From Limnephilus marmoratus (taxonomy: Eukaryota > Arthropoda > Insecta > Trichoptera > Limnephilidae), in NCBI GenBank assembly GCA_917880885.1, contig OU862910.1, positions 21,154,710 through 21,218,709 of the forward strand: a DNA stretch of 64,000 bases, given 5' to 3'. Shown here piece by piece: positions 54,983 through 64,000 of the stretch. The notes under the pieces are model-generated. The model had not been told where the DNA came from, searched no databases, and saw only the letters and a program-made list of their open reading frames with translations. A program made the position numbers and the translations under genes. The number at the start of each line of letters is the position of its first letter. The first letter of the stretch is position 1.

Positions 54983-55853
54983 TGAGGGAGCGGGAGACAG
55001 AAATGAAAGTCGTCATGTCGAAGTGGTGAGTCAGTCGTTTATTGGGCTACGTAGCAGATGGTCGGTGGTCGGTAACAAGATGTAATGCAGGGTGCCGTAG
55101 ATGATGCTGCAGGCGTACGGAGGTGGAGATGGTGTGGTGAAGGTCAGCGAGTTGCTCGACACCATGGCGGTGGAGATGACCTATCTTCCAGGCCGTTGCT
55201 CGACGCTTTGAATCGCGGAGATGAACGGTGTGTGGCTCGGTGAGCTGAGCCACCAGCAGGTAGTCCTGACGAGGCGAAGCGTGTTTCATGGCAGCGAAGC
55301 ACGGAGGGGCTTCGGGGTGCCATGAAGTGGTGAGCTGATCCCTGAACTGAAGGTGACGCAAGCCTTGTAAGTCGCGGGATGTAGCTAATCTCAGGAGCTG
55401 AAGACACGATGGGCCTTGTAGCTGAGACGTGGTGATGAACCTCGGGAAGCTGCCCTGGATGTGTAGAGCACTGCAGGAGCACTGGTACGGAGATCTGTTA
55501 CATGCTGAGATGTTGGCCGACTGTTAATGTGAGACTGAACTGCAGCGGGCGAGCGATCGGCTGCTTATATAGCCGCGGTAGAGTAACTACCTCGCGGTAG
55601 GTAATACGAGCCACTTCGGCAGTTGACGAGAATATTCGGCGCCGTACAGATATTATACGGTGCTGTCTCGAGACCTTTCTAGGCGGGGGCGATATTATTA
55701 TCGTCGGGCTGGCACGGGAGGCGAGAAAGTACATCGCGGCCAGTATAGGTACGAAGGTACCTAGGCAAGTAGGTTTGCCGATGGGCGCGAATATTAGGAG
55801 ATGTTTCTCGTATGTTCTATTGATGGCGAAGATAATAATGATGTGTCGCCACA
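54983..55853 (-). mobile_element. Solo LTR, Ty3/gypsy-like
   Basis: Read on the minus strand it starts TGTGGCGACACATC and ends CTCCCTCA, flanked by the 4-base duplication CATT (54979-54982, 55854-55857). It contains a TATA box (CTATATAAGCAGCC, about 55564-55577) followed by CAGTTCAGTCTCACATTAAC, and AATAAA (plus-strand TTTATT) at about 55038. The sequence is GC-richer than the surroundings, producing long spurious reading frames. Internal retroelement genes are absent, as after LTR-LTR recombination. Confidence 0.75.
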
Positions 55854-56086
55854 CATTTTCTATGGAAACGGGTGCTTTAGAATCAAACTAGCCCCACGCA
55901 ACGCAAACCGACGCCCCCTACGCTACGCGGATCTGCCGCAGCCAGATCGGCGTGGGCCATGTGGAAGGTGGAGGGGGTATGGTCACGCCTACTACTAGAT
56001 GATTTTACATCTTTTTGGTGTTATCTGAGCATCTAACGTTGTTTCGCTATATCTATGGTTGTTTTTTTGACAGATATTATCAAAAA

Positions 56087-56227
56087 ATGGATGACGAACA
56101 GTTTATTGAAGCTTTTAGACGGCACGAAGTTATTTATAAAATAAAATTACAGGATTATAGAGATTCTGCATACGCAGTGCAACTTAGGAAGAAATTTCAG
56201 CCGATTTTCAATATTATACCCCTATAA
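56087..56227 (+). pseudogene. MADF/Myb-like gene fragment of the Harbinger element
   Basis: MDDEQFIEAFRRHEVIYKIK, then LQDYRDSAYAVQLRKKF, resembles the MADF/SANT domain start of Harbinger second genes. The frame stops at 56227 after 47 codons, so only the first part survives. Confidence 0.5.
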
Positions 56228-56233
56228 TGAATG

Positions 56234-56563
56234 TCAATTAAACTTTAGACACACTGCCAGTCTTTCTCTGATCCCAATTGACTTTCGAAGGCGTGTGTTT
56301 TCTTTTTTTATGTCATATTCAATTATGCTGTGAAGCTCTTCAAATACCACTTTACTCATACGGAAGTACATGAAGAATCGTCCGTCATCAGATTCTAGTT
56401 CCTTTACTAAAGTATGGAACTCTCCAAACATTTGTCTTTGTTTGTTAATGTTGTGGACCCAAATACTTCTCATTTTTTTCTTTTTACGAGAATATTGATT
56501 TAATAATAATAATCGTAGCAAATCATCTTCAAATTCACTTTCAAGATATGGCAAAGCTGTCAT
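56234..56563 (-). pseudogene. PIF/Harbinger transposase, N-terminal part
   Basis: 109 codons: RKKKKMRSIWVHNINKQRQM, FGEFHTLVKELESDDGRFF and YFRMSKVVFEELHSII, ending RERLAVCLKF, the conserved region before the DDE domain of HARBI1-type transposases. The DDE domain is missing. Confidence 0.8.
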
Positions 56564-57005
56564 CTGCTGAGAAGAGAATCACATAAACATAACCTAAAAA
56601 ATAAATGTCAAATGTGTCAAATCAAACGCGCCTGCGTACAACCAGAGACCCCTTGTCACGTGGTCACAGCGACGCGTACGTACGTCGGCCAGTGTGAACG
56701 GGACAGGAACGTTGCGTCGCGTTGCGTCTGCTCAGTATGATCCTTGCTTTATGAAGATTTTCGAAATTTTTTAATTCGTTGTCTGTGAACAAAAACATTT
56801 TACTTCGTTAGGTTTGCACAGGTTTGCTTTGGGTATTTATGACGTCGATGTCGTCTATCTCTTTGCTGGGAGTGGTATATCTATGGTCTACTACTAATAT
56901 TCCTGACGAACCTGTCAAATGTCACTTTTCTTTTTTATAAACAAAAGTCGTTCGTCGATTGTGGAAATCTGGAAATAATATTTAGTTTTGTGAATACATT
57001 AAATT

Positions 57006-60000
57006 ATGGCTGTAATTGAGTGGCCTTGGCAGTATAATTTTCCGCCGTTTTTTACGTAAGTTACGAAATGATTGGTTATTGGATTTCCTTAATTTCAAGT
57101 TCCATGCGTTTGCTGACTAATCATAGGAACAAAATTTTACTCAGCGTGATATTATAATATTAATAGTACAAGACGATACGTCTTGGGTGTCGAGAGTTTG
57201 TATAATTAATTAATATTTGCCGTGAGACCGATATCACTATGAACAACCTGCAACTCCTGTCAATTCTAGACAGTAAATATGTTTATCTTGGGGAAGGAAA
57301 TTGCAATATAGTCTTGGCTCTTGAAGATTCTGGCCTGATATTGCGTCTTCGAAAATCGCAAGAAAGTGGATTGAAGCAACACATTTCAGATAGTGAATTG
57401 AAAGTGTTAAATCTCGAATATGAATATTATGAAAAAATTATGACAATCCTGATTGGCAAAACTTTTATACAATCTCCGAAAATTGCGGAATTATACAGCG
57501 ATGATTTAGAATTTCTAAATGATCAATTGAAATCAATAAGGCCAATTTCACGCCAACACAAGCAGTTATATTGTAAATTTGGAACTATTACAATAGACTA
57601 TACATCTAATAAAATATTTCCTGGAATACGATACCCAACACTGTGTGTAGAAATAAAATGCAAGCAAGGATGGATGCCTCGATCTTTAAAACAGTATGGA
57701 AAATGTACATTTTGTATGAATCAGTACTTGAAACTGGAGAAAAAGCAAATATCAGTCATCAGTGGTTACTGCCCACTCGATTTGTTTTCTGGAAATACCA
57801 AGCGGGTGAGAAAAGCTTTAATGGAACTAATGATTAACCCTCAAAACAACTTCAAAGTATTCTTGTCCGGGAAGCAAATATTTGGAGAAAACATTGCTTT
57901 CCCTGTTTTCAGTTCACACTTACTTGATTATTTTTCTGAATATACTGATGATTCCACGGATACTATAGACTCCTTTATTGATATTATTCTAGAAGCCCTC
58001 ATGAACAAGCCACTCGAAGCCGATATTGTAATTCACAGATTTAGTAAAAACATGTCTGGCCAAAAGAGATCAAACGATAAACAGAGTTGTGATTCTTCTT
58101 GGGAAGGTTTGCCAAATGGAAGTGTATTGAAAGCGATACTTCACGCCCAGATGTTGGAAAAAGGTTTCACCTTGGAGCAACCGGACACGGCTTCAGACTA
58201 CGCTTATTTGGAAGAACTGTTGGCTTACTTTAACAAGCTAGTACCATCAAACCCTCAGTGTCTTAATAGTCTTCTAGAAGAATTGAAACCTCTTCATAAA
58301 TATATGCTGGCATGTTCAGCTAAGGATTGTTCCGTAATGATTGCCATAAAGCCGCAAACTTATATTACTGAAGAGTTAATGAACAAACACAGAGTTATAA
58401 AGAAAAGTGGAAATGCCTTTCTAACTAAAATTGGTGTCATAGATTTGGATCCAAAACCTTCGAGTAAGATTCCATTGCATAGGAAAAGAGACAAAGATGT
58501 TATAGAGTGTTATAAGAATTCTCTAGTCTAGATCAATTATTTAAAAAATTATGTACCTACTTGTAAATTGTTTTTATCATTGATTTTACAAAATTATTTA
58601 TACAATGTTATTAATCCGAAATTTTATTATTGTTCATGTTTTTAAATCTTTTAATAAATGCACACTATATTTGAAGTCTTTTATTCACAATTTTCATTTA
58701 GTTCAATTCATTCCTGAAAAGTAATTTCTAATCCAACCAGACATTATGACATCTACAAATATTCTGAACATTACAGGCTTCAACCACATGCTGAAACCAA
58801 ATCGAAGCAACTTCTAGCATGGAGAAACATGATTTTAGACTATTACAAAGCAACTCATCAGACAATACTCGATGTCAGTGAAGCTCAGAGAAGTCCTCTG
58901 TTCTGTAACACCACCATCAACAGAAAGCTTCCTTTAGAAGCCATCATCATAGTCCTGGAAGACATGGCCAAATCTGGCAACGCGGCACCCATAGATAAGT
59001 CCAAAACTAGATGGGAGATTTACTGGCATTCCTTGGATGAATGGGGTAATATTATTTATTCGTGGGCATGTAATAATGGGATGAACAATACGGTGTGTAC
59101 AATACACGAACTCGTTGAAGGTGACAATACAACTGATGAAGGTAATTATTTTTCTGTACTTCTAAAAGCTTATTTCTAACTTAAACGTTTCAACAGCTTA
59201 GGAAAAAAAACCCTTTTTAGTAAGAAATTGCCCTAAACATTTTTAAATGTGCACTAGAACCTATTCTTCAGTTATATATATATTTTTTTATTTGAAAAGG
59301 ATGCGTTTTAATAGCTTTCAACAGCAAGAAGTTTCAGTTTTAAAAACTTATTAAATTTTATATTGTTATTATTAGAAGTTTAGCTTCAATAATTTAGACT
59401 ATTTAATCTTCTGGTAAATCTCATTTTATATATGCAACAGTCTGGAGAAACACAACACCAAAACCAAACAATGTTTGTTTAGTTTTAGTCTGACCTAATT
59501 TTCTAGATATTATTTGACAAGCCTTTGATTATAACTACTCGTGCTGTAAAATCAGATGTCAGCAAACACACTTATCTCTGTGCCTATCTGCTTATTTTAT
59601 CTTTATTGAATTAAATAAAATTAAGGCTATAGAGATGCTTGCTTGCGATATCTTGCTTTGTGTCATTGTTGTGGAAGTAAGTATTAGATATAGGGGTATG
59701 ACCTAGATAAAAATATATTGAAGCCAAAAAAATTTTTACTTACAAAATGGAATAAGTAAAACTCTGATGGTATCTGCTCAAATCAATGTGCAGATATTTT
59801 GCAGGGTTAATAAAATCATAAAAATCGGATTTATATGATATAAATCAGATTTTTTTATTATTTCATCTATTTTAACTCGGAAGTCGGTCTATATAAAAAA
59901 AAACAATGTTGTTATTGTTAATTTTAATTATTAATTTATAAATTTCAAAATCAATATACTGGTCTTTCAAAAATGTTATTATTTTTATTTATTTATTGTA

Positions 60001-61297
60001 CACAAACATTTTTGAATATTATAACTAAAAAATAACACAACTAACAAAAAAAGAGCACAAAAGGTAGGGGTTTGTCTTTTAAAGAAATTTCTTCTAACCC
60101 ACCTACAGCAGGAGATGTGCTTGGAGAGATTATTTTTTGAACACAAGCAATAATATTCGCTTATTCAATAAAAAATCAACAACTAAGAAAATTAAAAATA
60201 CTGAGTAAGAATATTAACAATAAAATTAAACCATTTAGGTATCTTGTTTATATGGGTTTTGTGATTTGTCCAAATTTAGTCTTTTCAAAAGAAAGACTAA
60301 TTTAAAGAAAATATTCTTTCGATCCCAGGAGAAGAAGCAACTGCAGTTAGCAGTCAGTACCAGTTCTTTTTCAGTTATACATTTCGTATTATATATTGCT
60401 AACCACCAATCAGCAGGTGCGCTTTTCTGTATGACTTGTTCAATGACCAATACTCCAGTGAAAGCCTCAACTTTGGCATCATACAAACGAATAATACTAT
60501 TCATCAAACTAACACGCACACACCCTTGCGATGCTATAACATTGTAGACAATTAAATGAAGACAGTATAAACGAAACTCAATTGAAAATCTGGAAACAGA
60601 AAAATCAGAAAAGATATTGATACCTCTGGGACTCGAACCCAAGCTTTCTGCTTTCTGGGCAAACGCGCTAACCACTGCGCCACAGTATCGATATCAAATT
60701 CGGTCATTTTTAACTGTACCATACTTCGACGAAGAACCAACCACACTATCTTCATTTTCTTAACGCATATATTATTAGCTACTATCTTTATGAATATTCA
60801 TCCTAGACTTGCTTTCATTTAATTAAATATTACAATTTGAGATTTTACTCATAAAGTTAAAATAAAAAAAATTTAAAAAATGTTGTAGACAGTTTTAGCA
60901 TTACATGTATGTGCACGCCATAGTTAATGCTGAGGGACTTTAGGCGGGTGATTTGGCTGTGGTAAATTTTTTTGATTTAAATCATAGATTTTTTTTTTAA
61001 TTTCCCTTGATTTTAATCGCGATTTAAATCACTGATTTAAATCACTGATTTAAATCAAGTGACTTAAATCATCTCAACCCTGATATTTTGCAAATTACTT
61101 TTAAGCGACATGCTTGTTTAGTTAATTTGATGATTCTATGTCAATGAATTCTCGTCAGTTTTTATTAATAATTTTTGTTTTCAGAATTTCACGGATTGGA
61201 TCCAACGGTACTGATAAAAGCACTGAGAGCTTTACAACTGAACAATAAGTGTGAATTTATAGATTTTGATGATAACCAGGGTGTGAAATTCTTCTAA
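57006..61297 (+). CDS. Vps25: VPS25, ESCRT-II subunit (3 exons, complete)
   Basis: A subunit of the ESCRT-II complex (VPS22-VPS36-2xVPS25) on endosomes, which recruits ESCRT-III through VPS20 for multivesicular body formation. Exons 57006-57055, 58777-59141 and 61185-61297 give 175 aa, against 176 in human. The start is fixed by the conserved N-terminal EWPWQYNFPPFFTLQP motif (the PPXF/PPXY-like element contacting VPS22/VPS36), which is split across intron 1. It continues with tandem winged-helix domains, including SPLFCNTTINRKLP and DKSKTRWEIYWHSLDEWGN, and ends VLIKALRALQLN and GVKFF. Polyadenylation signal AATAAA is at 61320. IPPK lies in intron 1 and a hAT element in intron 2. Confidence 0.95.
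57239..58531 (+). CDS. Ippk: Inositol-pentakisphosphate 2-kinase, single exon
   Basis: Phosphorylates Ins(1,3,4,5,6)P5 at the 2 position to make InsP6. One uninterrupted 430-aa frame. Motifs of the IPK1 family: YLGEGNCNIVLAL near residue 17 (nucleotide loop), VEIKCKQGWMP near 136 (the family's EIKPK motif), CTFCMNQYLKLEKKQ, YCPLDLFSG near 180, PQNNFKVF, KDCSVMIAI near 363, and the metal-binding IGVIDLDPKP near 400. The second motif reads EIKCK rather than the usual EIKPK. The gene lies wholly within intron 1 of VPS25 on the same strand, 183 bases after the VPS25 donor. It has its own AATAAA at 58653, 118 bases before VPS25 exon 2. No frameshift or stop suggests decay; it may be a retrocopy that became the working gene, or a lineage-typical intronless form. 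Confidence 0.95.
   Translation: MNNLQLLSILDSKYVYLGEGNCNIVLALEDSGLILRLRKSQESGLKQHISDSELKVLNLEYEYYEKIMTILIGKTFIQSPKIAELYSDDLEFLNDQLKSIRPISRQHKQLYCKFGTITIDYTSNKIFPGIRYPTLCVEIKCKQGWMPRSLKQYGKCTFCMNQYLKLEKKQISVISGYCPLDLFSGNTKRVRKALMELMINPQNNFKVFLSGKQIFGENIAFPVFSSHLLDYFSEYTDDSTDTIDSFIDIILEALMNKPLEADIVIHRFSKNMSGQKRSNDKQSCDSSWEGLPNGSVLKAILHAQMLEKGFTLEQPDTASDYAYLEELLAYFNKLVPSNPQCLNSLLEELKPLHKYMLACSAKDCSVMIAIKPQTYITEELMNKHRVIKKSGNAFLTKIGVIDLDPKPSSKIPLHRKRDKDVIECYKNSLV
58653..58658 (+). promoter_or_regulatory. Polyadenylation signal inside VPS25 intron 1 (IPPK 3' end)
   Basis: AATAAA 122 bases after the IPPK stop and about 118 bases before the VPS25 exon 2 acceptor. Use of this signal would end an IPPK transcript inside the VPS25 intron and compete with VPS25 splicing. 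Confidence 0.6.
59802..61082. mobile_element. hAT-type element in VPS25 intron 2
   Basis: Ends CAGGGTTAATAAAATCATAA and its diverged inverse (AAATCATCTCAACCCTG), flanked by ATATTTTG at 59794-59801 and 61083-61090. The right subterminal region repeats GATTTAAATCACT. The interior contains a tRNA-derived sequence at 60619-60689 and a 146-codon minus-strand frame (60675-60235) that reads through it and has no domain I recognise. Confidence 0.8.
60619..60689 (-). repeat. tRNA-like sequence, probably a SINE head
   Basis: 71 bases on the minus strand fold as a cloverleaf: acceptor GATACTG/AGGTATC, D arm GCGC-AGTGGTTA-GCGC, anticodon arm TTTGC-CCAGAAA-GCAGA, T arm TTGGG-TTCGAGT-CCCAG. A box (TGGCGCAGTGGTTAGCGCG) and B box (GGGTTCGAGTC) are intact. 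Position 33 is C instead of U and the acceptor has a mismatch, so a working tRNA-Ser(AGA) is unlikely; a tRNA-derived SINE promoter is the better reading. Confidence 0.65.
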
Positions 61298-61319
61298 AAG
61301 TAATTATCCTCTCCTGATA

Positions 61320-61325
61320 AATAAA
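61320..61325 (+). promoter_or_regulatory. Polyadenylation signal, VPS25
   Basis: AATAAA 22 bases after the VPS25 stop codon at 61295-61297. Confidence 0.6.
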
Positions 61326-62282
61326 ACACCACTTGAAAATGTTATAAAAGTGTAATTTAATTACAAAAATTAAAAACTTATGTAATATTTTAAATATACA
61401 CAATACAGCAATATTTTATTGTTATCTATAATTACAAGATATTCCACATTTCCATGCACAATAATAACATCCATTCTAATTTTAATTGATTATAATAATT
61501 TATTATTAATTTTATATTATTTACAGATCTTTCAAAATATTCTTAGAATACAAAATCATAAATATAATGGAATGAAAATCTTATAATAGTTTTTCATCTT
61601 TTCGTTTCGTAAGTAACAAACCCTGTTCATAAAACAACATTGGTAATGAATACATTACATTTATAGTACATGTAAACAGGGCTGTCTTAAGCCTTGATGG
61701 GCCACACTATCGCTTTGGCCCCTGGCTTCTTGGCGCCTTGGCAAATCAGTGCACTGAGTTGTTCCGAAATTTAGCACTAAATTTCGAAACATACACACAA
61801 ACTTACTCATTTTAAATTTTGTTTTTTTTTTCCATGTAAACAACTAACATATAACCACGTATGTTGTTGCTATATAAATACAAACAAAATATTTATAGTA
61901 TCTAACAGATAATTAACTTGAAAAATTGTAACCTTGTTCAATAAATAACAAAATTAATACCCACGGATAATCACATTTCATAAAATTGTTTTATAGTAGT
62001 TGTTGGCAATATTGTTTGAGCTTTTTATCATGTGCTAATGCGAATCCTATATTACAGGTATATTTTTGTATTAAGGGTTGACATTTATATTATTGTACGA
62101 CTTGTCACCATATTTCTTAACTTCTACGATATCTACTTTTAATTTAATTTGTATAATTAATTGTTTTCCACAATTTGTTAACTATCAAAGTACAAAATTT
62201 ATATTTTACAATACTTTTGAATACATTTGTGGGTAGTACTTATACATATACACTCTCAATGTATATTTTTTATTTGATAGCA

Positions 62283-62448
62283 GGGGCCATCCATAAATTA
62301 CGTCACACCAATTTCATGATTTTTGACCCCCCCTCCCCCCTCTCCCTGTCACACATTGTCGCCATTGTGAGACCCCCGTTGACGTCACATATTTTGCAAT
62401 TTTCACCCCCCCCCCCCTTAAGGTGTGACATAATTTATGGATGGCCCC
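62283..62448. mobile_element. MITE, 166 bp
   Basis: Inverted ends GGGGCCATCCATAAATTACG and its inverse TAATTTATGGATGGCCCC, with pyrimidine-rich subterminal TTTTGACCCCCCC runs on both sides. Similar in style to the Harbinger MITEs at 23879 and 38617. No clean target duplication. Confidence 0.75.
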
Positions 62449-62799
62449 GTACATCTGTAGGTACGCATTTTATTTTAAGTAATTTATTACCATACGATGC
62501 TCTCAAGCTTGTATTAACCTGTCAAGGGCCAGGGTTTTTTACCTTACCTTTTTTAAATTACCTTAAGAACAAGAATGGAGGAAGCTATTTTAAGCTTTAT
62601 TTTATGTTATATATTAATGGAATAAAATTTAAAATCGCATCCAAATTATTTGAATTAATATTCTTTTTTGAAATTTGATACTCGCGCGCCAGCGCGGCAA
62701 CGGCACTCGAGAAGTTAATTCAATGCTCTAAAACCAGATGTACATAACAGGCGCGGTCCCTCCATATATACTGTGGATGCGGTGCTTCCCTTCCTTTTG

Positions 62800-62847
62800 T
62801 GGCGTATAATAAATCTAATAATAATTTATTAGATTTATTATACGCCA
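62800..62847. repeat. Perfect 22-bp inverted repeat
   Basis: TGGCGTATAATAAATCTAAT (plus AA) and its exact inverse surround a 4-base TAAT loop. A possible wider inverted pair, GTGGATGCGG at 62774 and CCGCATCCAC at 63418, encloses this hairpin and the SINE at 63060, hinting at an older element. Confidence 0.85.
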
Positions 62848-63059
62848 TTAATTTATTTATTCAGCATTAAAAAACGCTTTGAGCTTATTTTTTCTAGCCG
62901 TAAACAGCAATAAATACTGCAATTTAACGACACCGTCCCAACCTCAGCGGCCAAAAACAACAACACACGACGCGTGGACCGAACCGAAATACATAATAAC
63001 ACCATTCGCGATGTGTGTCGAATGTCACGTTAACGCACCAATACCAGCAACAGTTTTCA

Positions 63060-63395
63060 ATTTGGGAGGCGGGAATGGGTACCGCCGCCCCGGGAACCTT
63101 TATTGGATAACCAACACCTCTGCCATAGGTCACCCCAAGTGGTTCGCTACGTTTGGTGATTTAGCAGGGGTGCCCGGGTTCATGGGGTGAGGTTTGTCTA
63201 GGTCTTGGAGGCGGATGACCAGGACATGCTGAACCCTAGATTCCTACCCACTCCTTAAACCCTTTTCCTTCCCAGAACTCTCCTTCCCTTCCTTAAAAAA
63301 AACCCTCCACACAGCATCCCCAAAGATGACATAGGGCCTGAGGGAAATTATTTTCCTCAGTGCCTCCTGTGTGGAACTCATGTAAAAAAAAAAAA
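63060..63395 (+). mobile_element. SINE-like element (shared hairpin family), best copy
   Basis: Starts TTTGGGAGGCGGGAATGGGT, runs through CCGGGTTCATGGGGTGAGGT and ends with CTCCACACAGC, the hairpin GGCCTGAGGG..CCTCAGTGCC, CTGTGTGGA and an A tail of about 13. It has no coding capacity. The tail is that of the LINE at 16364, suggesting it is moved by that LINE. Confidence 0.8.
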
Positions 63396-63825
63396 CAGTG
63401 GATTCTCTGCTTCATTCCGCATCCACGATGTTAGAAAGAGTGACTGCCAAATATTGCCTGAAGCATTATATGCATTAGTTGGGAGCATCCAATGCGCAGA
63501 AAACGGCTTTAATGCGCTTAGGCATAGTACAAAGAATAGCATAAAAAAGCGCGTGGATTAATTCGTTACGTCTTAGAGAATTTTTTTGCATGACCATTTT
63601 GACAATTTGGCTTGAATAACGTGTACCGATTGATACATTAAATATCTTTCGAATATCTATTTAATTTAATTATAGAGCTGTAATAATTGATTTGAAGCAT
63701 AGAGGATTTATAGAGCTAATTTGACATACTATTTTTGTCAGTAATCGCATTTTGTTCGTGGGCTAGTCTGTAGGTATTTAAATTTGATATTAGGTAGGTA
63801 TATACTTCAGCATCCCTTATTTTTT

Positions 63826-64000
63826 TTTTTTTTACATGAATACCGCACAACAGTCCCAACTGCTCCCGTCTGGAGCCAGTTAGACTATGGCATCCCCAAT
63901 TGGGATATGTTGTGAGGCTGAAGGTAATGGGGAAGGAAAGGAGATGGGGAAGAGGGAGGTGGGGAAGTATGTGGCTATTCAGATCTGGTCACCAAACACG
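63826..64000 (-). mobile_element. tRNA-type SINE, cut by window end
   Basis: T tract then ACATGAATACCGCACAACAG, TTGGGATATGTTGTGAGGCT and GGAGATGGGGAAGAGGGAGG match 21789-22030, same orientation. Its head lies beyond the window. Confidence 0.65.

Larger units (their letters stand above)
54894..56748. mobile_element. Decayed PIF/Harbinger element
   Basis: Inverted ends of about 40 bases: AAGCTGGGAACATACTAGGC, CACGCAACGCTACGCAACGT and the inverse ending CAGTATGATCCTTGCTT. It carries the two gene types usual for this superfamily, a MADF/Myb-like gene and a transposase, both broken, and a solo LTR. Its right end is about 260 bases upstream of the VPS25 start. Confidence 0.75.

Noticed and set aside
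55047..55854. Overlapping minus-strand frames of 104-118 codons, His/Pro/Ser-rich
   Set aside because: They fall inside the solo LTR with its TATA box and flanking duplication; GC-richness explains the open frames.
60235..60675. 146-codon minus-strand frame in VPS25 intron 2
   Set aside because: It runs through the tRNA-like sequence and repeat DNA, with no domain and no start context I trust.
60619..60689. Functional tRNA-Ser(AGA)
   Set aside because: U33 is replaced by C, the acceptor stem has a mismatch, and it lies inside a transposon.
62175..62678. 167-codon plus-strand frame
   Set aside because: It passes through the MITE at 62283-62448 and has low-complexity hydrophobic ends; no family resemblance.

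Overview
This is nuclear DNA from an insect, most likely a moth or butterfly. The evidence for an insect is a muscle obscurin (Unc-89) with the fly domain order, AT-rich introns with GT..AG borders, and very many short DNA transposons. Lepidoptera is an inference from a Helitron-like repeat at 19631 and from the mariner and SINE content.

Layout. (1) 1806-44794, plus strand: the 3' three quarters of Unc-89 (obscurin). I can join 35 exons that stay in frame throughout (10,598 coding bases, about 3,531 residues plus the stop). They encode 19 Ig domains, 2 Fn3 domains and two kinase-like domains; the SH3-DH-PH front expected from the fly protein must lie upstream of base 1. (2) 45338-51835, minus strand: UBE2F, a NEDD8-conjugating E2, complete in three exons (185 aa), tail-to-tail with Unc-89. 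(3) 57006-61297, plus strand: VPS25, an ESCRT-II subunit, complete in three exons (175 aa). (4) 57239-58531, plus strand: IPPK (inositol-pentakisphosphate 2-kinase), a single-exon 430-aa gene lying entirely inside VPS25 intron 1.

The genes do not form a pathway: Unc-89 organises the sarcomere M-line, UBE2F neddylates cullins, VPS25 sorts ubiquitinated membrane cargo and IPPK makes inositol hexakisphosphate. The VPS25/IPPK nesting is the one arrangement that suggests shared expression.

Most of the rest is mobile DNA. For many elements I could find both ends and the target-site duplication: piggyBac (TTAA) at 12839-13568; hAT-type elements with 8-bp duplications at 26055-27196, 32712-33397, 33532-34529, 38753-39742, 48143-49100 and 59802-61082; PIF/Harbinger-type elements with TAA/TTA duplications at 23879-24273, 30230-30405, 37419-37573 and 38617-40008, plus a larger decayed Harbinger at 54894-56748 carrying a solo LTR; a deleted mariner at 27269-28095; a pogo-like MITE at 22903-23057; and a LINE plus SINEs sharing a hairpin tail. 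Several are nested.

Stretches over about 300 bases in which I see nothing recognisable: 1-434, 800-1395, 2781-3202, 4431-5039, 10954-11289, 13573-14027, 15684-16363, 17081-17903, 19007-19466, 20310-21049, 24274-24911, 25109-25676, 28796-29611, 30406-30813, 31745-32094, 37574-38110, 46682-47523, 49101-49440, 51836-52180, 53440-54465, 59142-59801, 61298-62282 and 63396-63825. Others are described in the feature list. No bacterial-style system, CRISPR array or clear new gene family was found; the most notable items are the nested IPPK gene, the large skippable linker of Unc-89 and the contrast between its two kinase domains.
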